Shown here: positions 34,683 to 45,532 of the stretch, piece by piece
Layout of the letters: each line of letters begins with the position of its first letter
Numbering within the stretch: the first letter of the stretch is position 1
Origin: Purpureocillium takamizusanense
Lineage: Eukaryota > Ascomycota > Sordariomycetes > Hypocreales > Ophiocordycipitaceae
Assembly (NCBI RefSeq): GCF_022605165.1
Contig: NC_063075.1
Span: 1,488,001-1,552,000, forward strand
Direction of reading: 5' to 3'
DNA: 64,000 bases
The notes under the pieces: generated by a model
Seen by the model: only the letters and a program-made list of their open reading frames with translations
Told to the model about the DNA's origin: nothing
Databases searched by the model: none
Translations under genes and position numbers: made by a program

Positions 34683-35422
34683 ATCGACAACTTCGATTGT
34701 GGTTCGCTCGAGGCAGGCTGCTCGACGGCACCGTGAGATGCGATGCGGCCGCTCGCGCGGGAGCAGCGAGTTTCCCAGTCCCTCGGCTTGCACTTCCGCA
34801 AGAGATGCTTAGCCGGCGCGCCGGTCTTTAGGAGAAATCGAGTGCCTCGGCGGTTCCTTCCGTTGAGCGCAATGGTCCCCCGGGCTCCATCTCAGCGAGT
34901 CGTGGTTGGCGGCCGTCGCTCTCGTGAGGCTCGCCACGACGTGCACGGCCTGAGATGGTCTTCGCAGTCGAATGGGGAATCAAGACCGTCGCAAGGTGAT
35001 GGATTGCCACTTCCTAGCGGACGTCATCGACAAGGAGCGTATATGCGTGGGCTGCACTCCAGGATGGGCCGCGCGCCGATGGAGACGGAGTGCTGTGGGA
35101 TGTCGTCGTCAGGGAGGTGGAGGGCGCCAGTAGAAAGCTTCAGCACCAGACTGGCGCCAGCGCCGCGTCCATGTCCGCTTTGGCTGACTCGGTCAGACCC
35201 GACACGCTAACCGGGCGCATTGTGGGGGTCGGCCAGTTTGCATGCTCACCGAGGCGCACCGGACCAGGTGGGGACGGGCTTTTTCTTCACCGTCCGTCAC
35301 CTTGATTTTTTTTCGTCGGGCGGTCGACACGCTGCGACTCGCAGCCCTCCCACCTTCTTGTTCGACAAAATCCATGCCCGAGCCCGCGTCGTGATTTCTG
35401 AGCCTCATCAGCGTCGCCGACC
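34683..35422. promoter_or_regulatory. Divergent promoter region, Med13 / ENP2
   Basis: 740 bp between the Med13 start (minus) and ENP2 start (plus). Both promoters must lie here. I did not recognise specific factor sites. Small ORFs across it look like chance. Confidence 0.55.
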
Positions 35423-37351
35423 ATGAAGCTCTCAAATCCCGGGACCGTTCCGGTCTATACCATCTCAGGCGCATCAACCGCCAGACCATTGCCGGACTGG
35501 CTGGCCCGCCGCCGGAAGCGCAGCCTCAAGAACGATCCCGAGTATCAGAACCGCGTCGAGCTGCTACAAGATTTCGAGTTTGAGGAGGCCAGCAACTGCA
35601 TTCGCATCAGCGAAGATGGCGAATGGGTCATGTCCACGGGCACATACAAGCCCCAAATCCACGTCCACAACCTCCCCCAGCTGTCCTTATCCTTTACTCG
35701 CCATACCACCTCGTTGAATCACTCTTTCGTTCTCCTTTCGCAAGACTACTCCAAATCTCTGCACCTACAAACGGATCGCAAGCTAGAGTTCCACACGCCG
35801 ATGGGGTGCCATTACGAAGTCCGGATACCCAGATATGGCCGCGACCTGCTGTACGATCGACATGCCGCCGAGGCCCTTGTGCCTGCCGTTGGGCTGGACG
35901 CCGACGGAAAGGGCGAGGTCTTCCGCATGAACCTCGAGCTCGGGCGTTATATGAAGTCATACCAGATTGAGGTCGGCGGTGACGACGAGACGGGCGGCGG
36001 CTTGCAAGGCGGCATTGGCGTCGGCAGCGTCAATGTCGGCGCCATTGCCGAGAAGACGCACAACCTCCTCGCCTTTGGCACTTCGATAGGGACAGTGGAG
36101 TTCTGGGACCCTCGCTCAAAGTCAAGGGCAGCACTGCTCAGTGGTCACGATGGCGAGGTGACAGCTCTCGACTTCTCCCCGTCAGGCCTCTCATTAGCTA
36201 CGGGCTCATCCACCGGCATGATCCAGCTATTTGACCTCCGACGTCCAGTGCCCCTCCTGAAGAAAGACCACGGCTATGGCTTTGCGGTTCAGAAGCTCAT
36301 CCACATGACGAACTCGTCTCAAGAGAAGAAGATAATGTCTGCGGATAAACGCATCATCAAAATATGGGACGAGCAATCCGGAGACCCATGGACTTCGGTC
36401 GAGCCGGTCGTCGACATCAACGACGTAGCATGGTGCAAAAACACAGGAATGCTGCTCACCGCGAACGAGGGAAAGCAGCAGCATGCGTTCTTCGTACCAC
36501 AGCTAGGACCTGCTCCGAAGTGGTGCTCCTTCCTGGACAACATGGTTGAGGAGATGGCCGAGGAGGTGCACACGGAAACCTACGACAACTACAAGTTCTT
36601 GACGTTGCCAGAGTTGAAGCAGCTCAGCCTGGCGCATCTCGTGGGGAAGACAAACCTTCTGCGCCCGTATATGCATGGTTACTTTGTCGCATCCAAGCTC
36701 TATGAACAGGCTAAGCTCATCGCCAACCCATATGCCTGGGAAGAAGAGAGAATGAAGCGTGTGAAGGATAAGGTTGAGAAGGAGCGCGCCAGCAGAATTA
36801 GGGGCAGCAAGAAGGTCAAGGTCAATCAGAAACTGGTTGACAAGCTGCTCAAGAAGCAAGAGAACAGAGGCGAGGTCGACACCAATGCCGGCCTTCTCGG
36901 AGACGAGCGTTTTGCTCAGATGTTTGAGGACGAAGAGTTCATGGTCGATGAGAACAGCCGCGAGTTCCAGTTACTCAATCCGAGCACTGTCGTGGAACAA
37001 GCCGCGGACCCCGCCGCTCCCTCTCGATATCAAGCCAAGGATTCTGAGGATGAGTCCAGCGACGACGACGACGAGCCCGCACCGGTGCGCAAGCCCAAGG
37101 ACGACGTGGTCATGCGAGTTTCATCGTCACACAACGATGGCGCACAGATGCGCGATACCGCACTAGGATCGAGACAACAGAAATTTGGTCGTGGCGATAG
37201 AGCAAGAAGAGGAAATGTGGTCGGCGAGCGACAAGTTTCTTTCGTCCCAGAATCACAGAAGAAGAGAAGAGAGGAGGAAACGCCAGCGCCACAGAAGAAA
37301 TCTTTTGGGAACCGGCGGAGTGCCAGCTCCAACACGTTCAGAAAGATGTAA
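35423..37351 (+). CDS. enp2: Ribosome biogenesis protein ENP2 (NOL10)
   Basis: Single-exon gene for 642 aa starting MKLSNPGTVPVYTISG. The family opening PLPDWLARRRKRSLKND is followed by a WD40 propeller to about residue 340 (EFWDPRSKSRAALLSGHDGEVTALDFSP and SSTGMIQLFDLR are clear blades). The NUC153 motif, DERFAQMFEDEEFMVDENSREFQLLNP, sits at about 492-521. The C-terminus is basic and acidic-rich with likely nuclear/nucleolar targeting sequences. Enp2 is an essential nucleolar SSU processome component needed for 18S rRNA maturation. All expected domains are present at normal order, and the length is close to yeast Enp2 (about 700 aa). Confidence 0.93.
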   Translation: MKLSNPGTVPVYTISGASTARPLPDWLARRRKRSLKNDPEYQNRVELLQDFEFEEASNCIRISEDGEWVMSTGTYKPQIHVHNLPQLSLSFTRHTTSLNHSFVLLSQDYSKSLHLQTDRKLEFHTPMGCHYEVRIPRYGRDLLYDRHAAEALVPAVGLDADGKGEVFRMNLELGRYMKSYQIEVGGDDETGGGLQGGIGVGSVNVGAIAEKTHNLLAFGTSIGTVEFWDPRSKSRAALLSGHDGEVTALDFSPSGLSLATGSSTGMIQLFDLRRPVPLLKKDHGYGFAVQKLIHMTNSSQEKKIMSADKRIIKIWDEQSGDPWTSVEPVVDINDVAWCKNTGMLLTANEGKQQHAFFVPQLGPAPKWCSFLDNMVEEMAEEVHTETYDNYKFLTLPELKQLSLAHLVGKTNLLRPYMHGYFVASKLYEQAKLIANPYAWEEERMKRVKDKVEKERASRIRGSKKVKVNQKLVDKLLKKQENRGEVDTNAGLLGDERFAQMFEDEEFMVDENSREFQLLNPSTVVEQAADPAAPSRYQAKDSEDESSDDDDEPAPVRKPKDDVVMRVSSSHNDGAQMRDTALGSRQQKFGRGDRARRGNVVGERQVSFVPESQKKRREEETPAPQKKSFGNRRSASSNTFRKM

Positions 37352-37473
37352 TACTAAGGATCCTAAGCCAACTAACTATTCATCATACACCAAGAAGACC
37401 TATGAGCACCTATCTACCCACCCAGCAACCCTTGCAGCTGCTCCTGAGAAAGCCAACAGTCTCGCCACGCAAA

Positions 37474-37985
37474 TCATCGTCGAGATTTCTTCGTGGTCAC
37501 CGATTGAGCTGGACCTTTCTCGAGGTCTTCTGGTCGCAGGCGAGGCGTGGGCGGTACACTGTCGGTTCGCTTTGAACGCCCACGTCGGGTTGATCCCATC
37601 GACTCCTTCACAGAGTCCGGGAACTCCGTTCGCCGCGGCGTGATCGCTGCAACGACCTTCTTGGCCGATCTCCGGAGCGTCTCTCTCATCGTCCACTCAC
37701 GTTTTTTGGCGATGAAGAAGAGGGCTGCAGTCGTTACTGTCGAGGGTCAGCACTCAAGGCATATAATGCTGTAGGGCTGCAGGAATACCTACCACCAACG
37801 ATGGTGACGACGACCACAACGACGACTATGGCCACCAGACCACCCGTTGAGAGTGACATGGCGGAGCTGTGGCCAGAAGCCCCAGCGTCCACACCTGAGT
37901 CCGGACTTGGAGCTGGACCACCTCCAGCGTCCCCTTGGGACGCTCCATGGTCATCTCGCTTCAATAAAATGTATCGTGGATTCAT
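37474..37985 (-). CDS. Small single-pass membrane protein of unknown function
   Basis: Two exons on the minus strand, 37985-37793 and 37736-37474, give 151 aa. The 56-nt intron has a GTAGGT donor and a CGACAG acceptor. The N-terminal 45 residues are Gly/Asp/Ser-rich and lack a signal peptide. A single transmembrane helix at about 48-73 is strikingly valine-rich (seven Val in a row) and continues across the intron as VTTAALFFI. It is followed at once by basic residues AKKREWTMRETLRRSAKKV, which by the positive-inside rule puts the C-terminus in the cytosol. The tail contains ITPRRTEFPDSVKES and VPPTPRLRPEDLEKG, which look like conserved short motifs. I recall similar unnamed proteins in related fungi; no function is known to me. 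It converges on ENP2 (122 bp between stops). Confidence 0.7.
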
Positions 37986-39160
37986 GTTAGCTGAGGATCC
38001 TTAGCACAGTGGGGATCCCAGAGACGTGCTTCAATAGTAGTAGTAGTTGAACAAGACAGAAACGAGAGTCGACGTCTGCCGGTATTTACATGCTGTGCAA
38101 CCCCCCTCTCCTCCTCAGGCAGTAGTACCGTGAGTGAGCACACATGCGACGCCGGCAATGCTTGATGCATCGCCTGCCGCCCTTGGCCAACCCTCTCGTA
38201 CCTTGCAGGGGTTTCTTGTGGTGTGCAACGAGACCCATCACCTGGAACAGAAGTGTCTCAAGCCGTGATGAGATGGTGATTGGTGAGGTGCACTCTCGAA
38301 GCGCCGAGCACCCTGCACCTGCACGCCCAGCCAGCCAATGAGGTGTAGTAGGCCTGGCGCCGGGCAACAACTTCCTGGCCAGCCATGGCGGACGACGGGT
38401 CTCTCGCACGTTGCGGCCTTGTGCTTGGGTCGCCATGAAGAATTCGTATGCAGGGGTCGGTTTTAGTGGCGTCTAATTAGAATGGACGATGCTCTGCCGT
38501 GACGTCGGACCCTCTACTTGATGCCGACGCTCGTCATCGCATCAATCAATATCCCAACTCACGGAGAATGATGATACTGTCGACAGACTGCCCGCTTTCA
38601 CTACTATCAGAGGCACCACCCCTCACCTGGAAGTTTCCTGATATGAGGCCCGATGACGATGGAGTTGCTGCCATGGTGTCACCAAGCTTCAATGTCAAGA
38701 TCAGCCTCCGGCAGCGCGACCAAGTAAACATGCGATGAACGTGCCACGCCATCTTCAACATCATGGTTTGCCTCAAGATCTCCGGCTTAAAATCATGCAT
38801 AGGCCTCTTGAATAGAAGCATTTGAGTTTCTGCGTCTGCGTTGAGATTCTGGATGCTTGCCTTGCTGCTCCTTCCTTGGCTGCGCTTTCCCTCCCGCCCA
38901 ATTGGGCAGTGCTCCTTCCCAGGCCAGCGCTGCACAACCGAACATCACGGACGACATAATAAATTTCCCGCCTCCTGTCCATCCTCAATTCCCGCCCGTT
39001 CATCTCCCTTTGCGACGATAAGCAACTTCTTACTGAACACCTTGCACCACGACGCGACGAGACTCGAGAGCTGAGGCCAACAACACATCGCCAGGCTTCC
39101 GAGAGGAAAGACCTCTTCCTCGCCCACCTCTACATGTCCTTGTCCTGAGCCTCAATTACC
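37986..39160. promoter_or_regulatory. Divergent region between membrane-protein gene and coiled-coil gene
   Basis: 1.18 kb with start codons facing outward on both sides. No gene within it was recognised; the 129-aa minus ORF at 38546-38935 is unsupported. Confidence 0.5.
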
Positions 39161-42100
39161 ATGACGCCTTCTCCTGGTCGTCAACCAAAGAGCTCTTCTC
39201 CGATTAGCGTGAGGAGCAGTGACACATGCGAGTTGCAGGTCGACCAGCACCACTTCACCAGATTGAGATCATCAGTGCCCGACTCTCAACAACACATCAG
39301 CAAGCACCCCGACGACGTCCCCGCCAGAAAGTTTTCGGCCGCAAAGGAAGAAATTTCCGAGGATGTCCTGGGTGCAGGTTTTTCCTTTGGTCCCAAACAA
39401 CCCCCCAGACCCGGTCAGTTTTCAGAGAGACCACTCGGACGTATTTCCATCGCCAAGGAAAATAAGCCAAATGGCAAACCAGGCACACGACATGCGACCG
39501 TCTCTCCTGGCTCAAAAGGGCCGATGCCCATCATGCAGGCGACTAATCGACCGGAGCCTCTAGACCTTCCTGAGATCTCTCTTGCAGTTGAGAGATCCCC
39601 ATCAGACTCAAATTCGAGACGAAGGCCCGACTTGGCGTTGTCCTCGCCTAATGCCGATAAGTCAAAAACACAATTCCAGAACCCAGATCCAGAAATCCCG
39701 TCTCGACAGCCGTCAATCGCGCATACAACGCATTCACCTACAGAGGAACTCGCTAGATTGAATCGACTACCATCGCAGATCCCGGAGACTCAACAGTTTG
39801 AACTGCCAGCCATGCCAGGCACCGTGGAGCAAGAGTGGTCGAGCTGCCAACAAGCAAAACCTTCTTCTTTCATGAACAATATACTGACGACAACCCCGAG
39901 CGATGTCCGAGCTGCCGGTTCGAAGGCATTGGAAAGACTTCATGGCTCACCACAAACTTCACAGACAACCAACATTGACTACCCAGGTCGTTCCCCAGGA
40001 GGGAGGAAGGGAGGCAACGATGGTATACCCCAATCGGTCTACTTTCACGCCCCAAATCTCCCGCATCCAAAAGTCGATGACTTCCACAATCGAGGGGCTC
40101 CTTCAAGTATTTGTGGCGACCTCGAGGGGCCTGTTCATCGAAGCCCTCATGAGCGAAGGCGAGCTGTCGCAAGTCGTCCCGTTCCAAGTCGTGGCGTTCA
40201 TGAGCACAACCGGACGGCGCGAAATCGACCGCAATCTCGCACGAGTAATATATCAAGGAAGCGAGGCACGATTCAGAAATCTCGCCGTACGAGTGATGGT
40301 GACCGAAAAATGATGGCCATGCACCAAGTCGCCCAATATTGGAATGAGTGCATGCAGATAGCGGACGAAGAGCAAGACTATGCGAGTTCAAAGATTGAGT
40401 CGCTGCAAGACACTCTCCATCGCCACCAATTGACGCTCGCTGAAACTCAATCTCGACTCGATGAGAAGACAGGCAAATTGCGACATTTCGAGGCCTGTTA
40501 CCAGCAGCTTCAGAAAGAGAGCGGCAGAACGGTGGAATGCAACAAGCAACTTGAAGGGGAGATTATATCGCTGCAGGCTCATATCACTGAATCAAAGGGC
40601 CGAGTGGCCGATTTTGAAGAGAAAACGCGACGATATCGAGACAAGATCAACGAAGCAATCACCGAGCAACAGAATCTCTGGCAGCGATCGAAAACGTTCC
40701 ACGCAAAATCAATGACAGAGCTGGAGAAGGATCATCAGCATCGCATCACAGACTCGAAGAAGGTTGAGAAGGCTCTTGAGAACAGCCGCCAGAAGCGCGA
40801 GGAAATGAGAGCATGCTTGGCGGAACTCAGAACTAGCATGGGCCAGGAACTTCAGGCGAGTAAGTCAATTGAAAGAAGCGTCACCCGCCTCAGTCTTGCG
40901 CTTGAGCTCACCATCGTCGATAGAGGACAAAGCAATTCTTGACTTACAATGCAAGCTAATGGAGCAAGAGAAGCGGCTCCGATGTGAGAATGATCTTGCG
41001 TCGACGGTCACTCGGCAGCTAGAAGCGCAGAAAAGCACACAAATGACCGTCACCGCCCTGGAAAGCAAAGTCGACTCCCTCTTAGCGACTTCGCGGGAAG
41101 CAAAGAGGGAGCTGGACGGCGATGTTGCGTACATAGGGGAGGTGTACGAAAGGTACATCACCACGCTCTGCGGTGTGTTTCATACTAACACCGATGCAGA
41201 ATTGAAGCCTTAGTCCAGCGTCTTGAGGCCTGTGAGGTAAACACTTTACCTGTCGCGATCAAGAAAACGGCACGAACAATGGAGAGGAGAATTGAATCTC
41301 AGTAAGTTGTTGACTATGCTGTTGTCTGACGCTCGCACTGAATCACTCTCAGTGTGAATGGGGCTCTAAATACGGCTTCCGAAGCCCACGACGCCGCAAT
41401 GACGACAATCCATGGGGCTATCAGTGGTTTGCAAATGAATCTCAACAACATCAGCCAAGAGATGAATTCGCGAAACAAAACATTCGAAGATGCTCAGGTC
41501 AGCAATGGCAAAGCTCAAGAACAGCTTCGCAAGCGCCTGGACACCTCGCAGAGCGACCTGGTCACAATGCGTCAACAGATAGAGAACCTCATCAATGAAT
41601 GGATCAAGCAGTCCCAATCCAATAACAACCCTTCTGGATCCGAGATGAACATAAAGAACGAGTTCAACGAGCGCGGTGACACGATAAACCTCCTGGAACG
41701 AGAATTCCATGCATTCGCGGAGACAGCGTCATCGAATATGGCAGCCCTTGCTGAAAAAGCTTTCAACAACGAGAAAAATGCGCACGCCGAGATACGAGAC
41801 GCAATCACGTCATTCAAACGATCTCTAGAGAAGGGTTTCAAGGTAGCCCAGGATGAGTCGGAAAAATGCCTCCGCCACACCCAAACCGCCATGGCAGCTT
41901 TCGGTGGTCAATTGCGTGCTGTCAGTGACCAGGTAGAGGCCAGGTTCTGCGCATCGGAAGACAAAACCGCCAACAGCACTTCGCAATTAGCGGGACACGA
42001 GCTCACACCCTCACTTCAGGAAAGAATCCGCGATCTTGAAGGCCAACTTAGGGCGGCTGCCTCATTGCGCGAGCGGTGGCAGCATGACATCCGGAAAGTT

Positions 42101-42883
42101 GATATGCTGAAATCTCAACTGAGAAGTATTGAAGACCGGGTCCCTCAAGTTCAGGACGTGGGCATCACTGTGGAACGAATTGCTGAAGTAAATCGACTCC
42201 TTCACTCTACAGCACGATACTTGGCCGAGGAGAGACTCTGGGTTCAGAAGCACCGTGACCACGTCGATGCTCATAGCAATACCGGAACAGCAGTCCAAGT
42301 GGTTGACCAGCCGAGCCAAATGACATCGGATTCTGGAGACGGCTCATTGATACCAAATATCGGAACTAGTCTCATTCTGGGCGATGTGCCTTGTCTCGAA
42401 GTCCCTCTCACTCGCAAGGTCCCTATGGAACACAGCAGCGTTGCCAGACCAATCGCCCTTGCGGCCCCATCCGTTGAACAGGAGCAGATACGACGCCGCG
42501 AAGGGGCTAAGCCACGACCCATCTTGAAGGTATCGTCGTCACAGGAGTCAAGTGAACTGGGCGCATATCGGGGTGTAGAAATTGTATGTAGACGCGACGG
42601 GCGCGTTAGCTTCGGAGAGACAGGTACCCCATCAACCGCCACCGAGGAAGTGGTCCGAGGCATCCGCAGAGGGCTTCTTTCGGCCGAATCCGTCGACTCT
42701 GTTTGCTCTCTTCCCACCGTCGCCACTTTCGAAAGAGATCACTCCATGTTGGACAAACGTTGTGTCACCAAAACTGGCAATAAGCATGGCTTGGACGGGC
42801 CCGAGGAAATACCAGGCTTGACCAAGAAATTGAAGGTCGTGTCGGACCTGACCACGCCTGATATCGACGCTTCTCTCACCTGA
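39161..42883 (+). CDS. Large coiled-coil protein of unknown function
   Basis: Four exons, 39161-40859, 40924-41152, 41200-41301 and 41353-42883, give 1186 aa. Donors are GTAAGT, GTACAT and GTAAGT; the second intron has a TACTAAC branch site. Residues 1-400 are disordered, Ser/Pro/Arg-rich, with many SP/TP sites. Residues about 400-1010 are almost continuous coiled coil (for example SKIESLQDTLHRHQLTLAE, REEMRACLAELRTSMGQEL, then KDKAILDLQCKLMEQEKRL across the first junction). The last 170 residues are disordered but include a more conserved-looking patch (EIVCRRDGRVSFGETGTP and EEVVRGIRRGLL). There are no ATPase, kinesin or SMC motifs. This head-rod-tail plan fits synaptonemal complex, spindle pole or septal-pore scaffold proteins, but nothing is diagnostic. 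Confidence 0.75.
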
Positions 42884-43257
42884 CTCATGAGGGGAAAGGG
42901 GGACACTGGCGCGAACTGGATGTGGTGAGCTGCACACAGATGCGCAGAAGGGTCCGAGACATATCACGGAGGGATCTGTAGCTATTCTTGCTCAATTTGC
43001 TACCCAATCTGAAAAGACATTTTGGCAACAAATATGCTGAGCAGCGTGCCAGATATTGCCCTAGTCATTTTGGCGGGTGGAGGCTCCGTGCCTCGGTGCG
43101 CCAGCGTCATGCAAAGCTCCCAAACTCCAGGTATGCCCAAAATACTGATGTACATAAAATGTTACACGCGCATGCGCAACGTCGCATGGTTTGCGACTAT
43201 CTCGGGCATAAATATGCGCGGTCGTCGCTGTCAAGATCCAAGGATAGCAGACGTGCC
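42884..43257. other. Convergent spacer, coiled-coil gene / bL33m
   Basis: 374 bp between two converging stop codons. It must hold both 3' UTRs; no other feature was seen. Confidence 0.55.
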
Positions 43258-43570
43258 TCACTTGGACCTCTTCTTCGTCTCGAGGAACAGCACCTTCTTG
43301 CGGACTGTGTCGAAGTCGGTCAGTGTTGGCCATCAGGCTATGAGGCGAGGTTTGAGCGTACCAATCGGGTCGTACTTCAGCATACCCATCATCGGTGATG
43401 TCCGAGGGCGCTTGAAGGTGTAGAAGAAGCCGGTCATGGCCATGGAGATCAGACGGACGTTGATCAGGCGAGCCTTGGCTGTGCGCACCCATTACGTTAG
43501 TCAAGTGCTCTACTACGTGTCTGAGACTCGCCGCGTCGGGAAGAGGAAGCAGCTCACCTTTCTTGGCCAT
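43258..43570 (-). CDS. Mitochondrial large-subunit ribosomal protein bL33m
   Basis: Three exons on the minus strand, 43570-43558, 43478-43362 and 43304-43258, give only 58 aa: a 13-nt first exon (MAKK plus one base), a 117-nt and a 47-nt exon. Donors are GTGAGC and GTACGC; the first intron has a GACTAAC branch site. The product opens [21 protein letters not shown] and ends [15 protein letters not shown], the bL33 pattern seen in yeast Mrpl39 and bacterial L33 ([14 protein letters not shown]...RPRT...LKYDP). It acts in the mitoribosome large subunit. The protein has no cleavable presequence, like other fungal bL33m. It is easily missed because no single ORF shows it. Confidence 0.88.
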
Positions 43571-44075
43571 GGCTGCGGTCGGGGGAGCCTTGCGGGCGGT
43601 CGTCGGGTCAGAGGGGGGAGCTTCAATGTCGTCGATGCGTCCCGTCGGCGCTTTGGCAAAATTTCGGGGACGGACGGGACGCGGCGAACTGGTCGGGGAA
43701 AGGTGGCGCCGGCAGCCGAAGTGGGCGCTGGCGGAGGGAACCGACAGGGGTGGCGGCCTGGAGCCGATAACGGGCTGGCAGGGGGGGCGCTGTGGCTTCA
43801 GCGGCCAACAACAGGCTGTCGGTGAGGCAATTCATCAAGGTGAGCGAGCTCCAATATGACCAGGCCGGGCGAAGCTGGGCGCCCAAGATTCTCTCGTGAT
43901 CAGGATCCTTGGAGCTTTCAGGATATTGGTAGATATCTTTGACATGATCTTGAGGCAAGGATGCGACGCAGTCAGTGCGAATAATGCGCCAGGATCCAAG
44001 CGGTAAGCCGGTGGCCCAGCAGTGAGGTTTCAGTGCCCTGTAATTATCGTAGCCCGCCAATTCCCTCTTTGTTGG

Positions 44076-44115
44076 AGGTACCTAGTAGTACCCAGGTAAG
44101 GTACCTAGTAGGTAC
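44076..44115. repeat. Two tandem AGGTACCTAGTA-GTAC units
   Basis: AGGTACCTAGTAGTACC (44076-44092) and AGGTACCTAGTAGGTACT (44098-44115), each an imperfect palindrome of GGTACC and GTACC halves. Confidence 0.7.
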
Positions 44116-44614
44116 TATAAGGTATAGTAGTTGACCTAATGAGCCGCAGAGGGTCACAGAGCTTGCCCCAACGGCGGCTGCGCGCCTTCTCACCACAAAA
44201 CGTCGCTGACGACCAACTCCTTCCGCTGGCCTTTGCGCGGGGTCATAACAGCGCATCCGACGACGCTTCATTTGTTCGACTCGCCTTCGCCGGTCGTTTT
44301 GCCCCTGTCGCAATGAGGTTCACGACGAGGACCAGGCCGCTGGCCACCAAACTGGCGGAAAGAACAGGGCTGACCGGTCAAGGTGAGAGAGACGTGTTGC
44401 TTGTCGCACCTTTTCATCTCGCAACATCGCATTGCCCGCAAAACCTGGTGAGCAAGCTTTTGGGCAGGCCGGGGCGTTCGCCCGGAACCAAGCACGACAG
44501 GCTTTGACGTCGCACGATAGCCGTCGGAGACGAGGGGTCACGCGTCAAGTCAACTACCCATACACAAGCGACTTGTCGCTTGGGCTTCCCTGATCGATGA
44601 CGATGATACCCTTT

Positions 44615-44618
44615 GCTG

Positions 44619-44650
<32 letters not shown>
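44615..44650. repeat. CTG trinucleotide microsatellite
   Basis: About twelve GCT/CTG units with one ACT interruption, in the presumed promoter of alanine aminotransferase. Confidence 0.9.
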
Positions 44651-44652
<2 letters not shown>

Positions 44653-44945
44653 TCCTCGCGGGCGGCCCCGGTCTCGGATGCACCCGAACCTATGCGTGAG
44701 AGACAGCACGGCGAGCGGTGCGCCGCGCATTGCCGCCCCTACCCAGCCCAGCGGCTGCTACGTAGGTACTAGGCCTAGGTCGCCCCCCTCCCATCCTCGG
44801 AACTCCACGTTTCGGGGGACCAGAGGACGCTGCGAGTGCGGCAGGGGCGGTCGCCCGACAAGCATGCACGGCGTGGCATGTCACTGAGGCGACTCGACTC
44901 ATCGTCGCCGACTCGGAACTGCACGACGCCTGTCCAGAAACGATG

Positions 44946-45532
44946 ACCCCTCCCTGATACACCCAATAAACCCTCCCCTTTCTCGCTTTCGTCCCCTTGT
45001 TGTTGGCGCGCCCTTCAGATCCCTACCCCGACGAGGTGCCTTGCCTTACAAGGCTTCTGGAAGCACTAGCCCCCCGGTCTCGCGCGCCCGCCGTGCCGGC
45101 GTGGATTCTGTTGTGTAAGAGGCCGCGAGTTCAGACCAACCTGCGGCGCCGCCCTGTTCCTGCTCTTCCCGCACGGCATCCTTGTGGCTTGTCTCCGGTG
45201 CCCAATTCTCGCTTGTATTACAAAACCATTGCTACCCCTTCTATTCTTTGCCTCGTCATACCTCTTTCGAGACACTGTTTTTCATTTTGAAGTTTATTTT
45301 ATTTTCTTTCTCCTTGGCCTCTCAACCGGGAAACGAACACTGGACCTTTCTGGCTGACTCGAACGCTCGGGACTATTCTTTTACTCAAGAAGCCGTCCGA
45401 GTTTGCCCTCGACGCCTTTCCGCTCTGGCAAACGTCCCTGCCCCGCCAAAAATTACTCGACCCCTCCAACGCCCGCAGCAGCGCCAGTTTCACCAACCGC
45501 AGCACCACCAGCAACACCGCTTCGCGTCCACC
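44946..45532 (+). promoter_or_regulatory. ATG-free leader of alanine aminotransferase
   Basis: No ATG occurs in any plus-strand frame across these 587 nt, although about nine would be expected by chance. The frame of the aminotransferase is open back to 45182. The 45 codons just before ATG 45533 encode an Arg/Gln/His/Pro-rich stretch with no acidic residue, ending RFAST, typical of a mitochondrial presequence. Near-cognate codons in frame (TTG at the SLASQ position, CTG at FLAD, CTG at SALAN) could start a longer mitochondrial form. Confidence 0.5.

Larger units (their letters stand above)
43571..44945. other. Spacer upstream of alanine aminotransferase
   Basis: 1.4 kb. It holds two tandem AGGTACCTAGTA-type units at 44076-44115 and a CTG repeat at 44615-44650. 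It lies between divergent promoters of bL33m and alanine aminotransferase. No gene was recognised; ORFs through the CTG repeat encode alanine or serine runs only. Confidence 0.55.
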
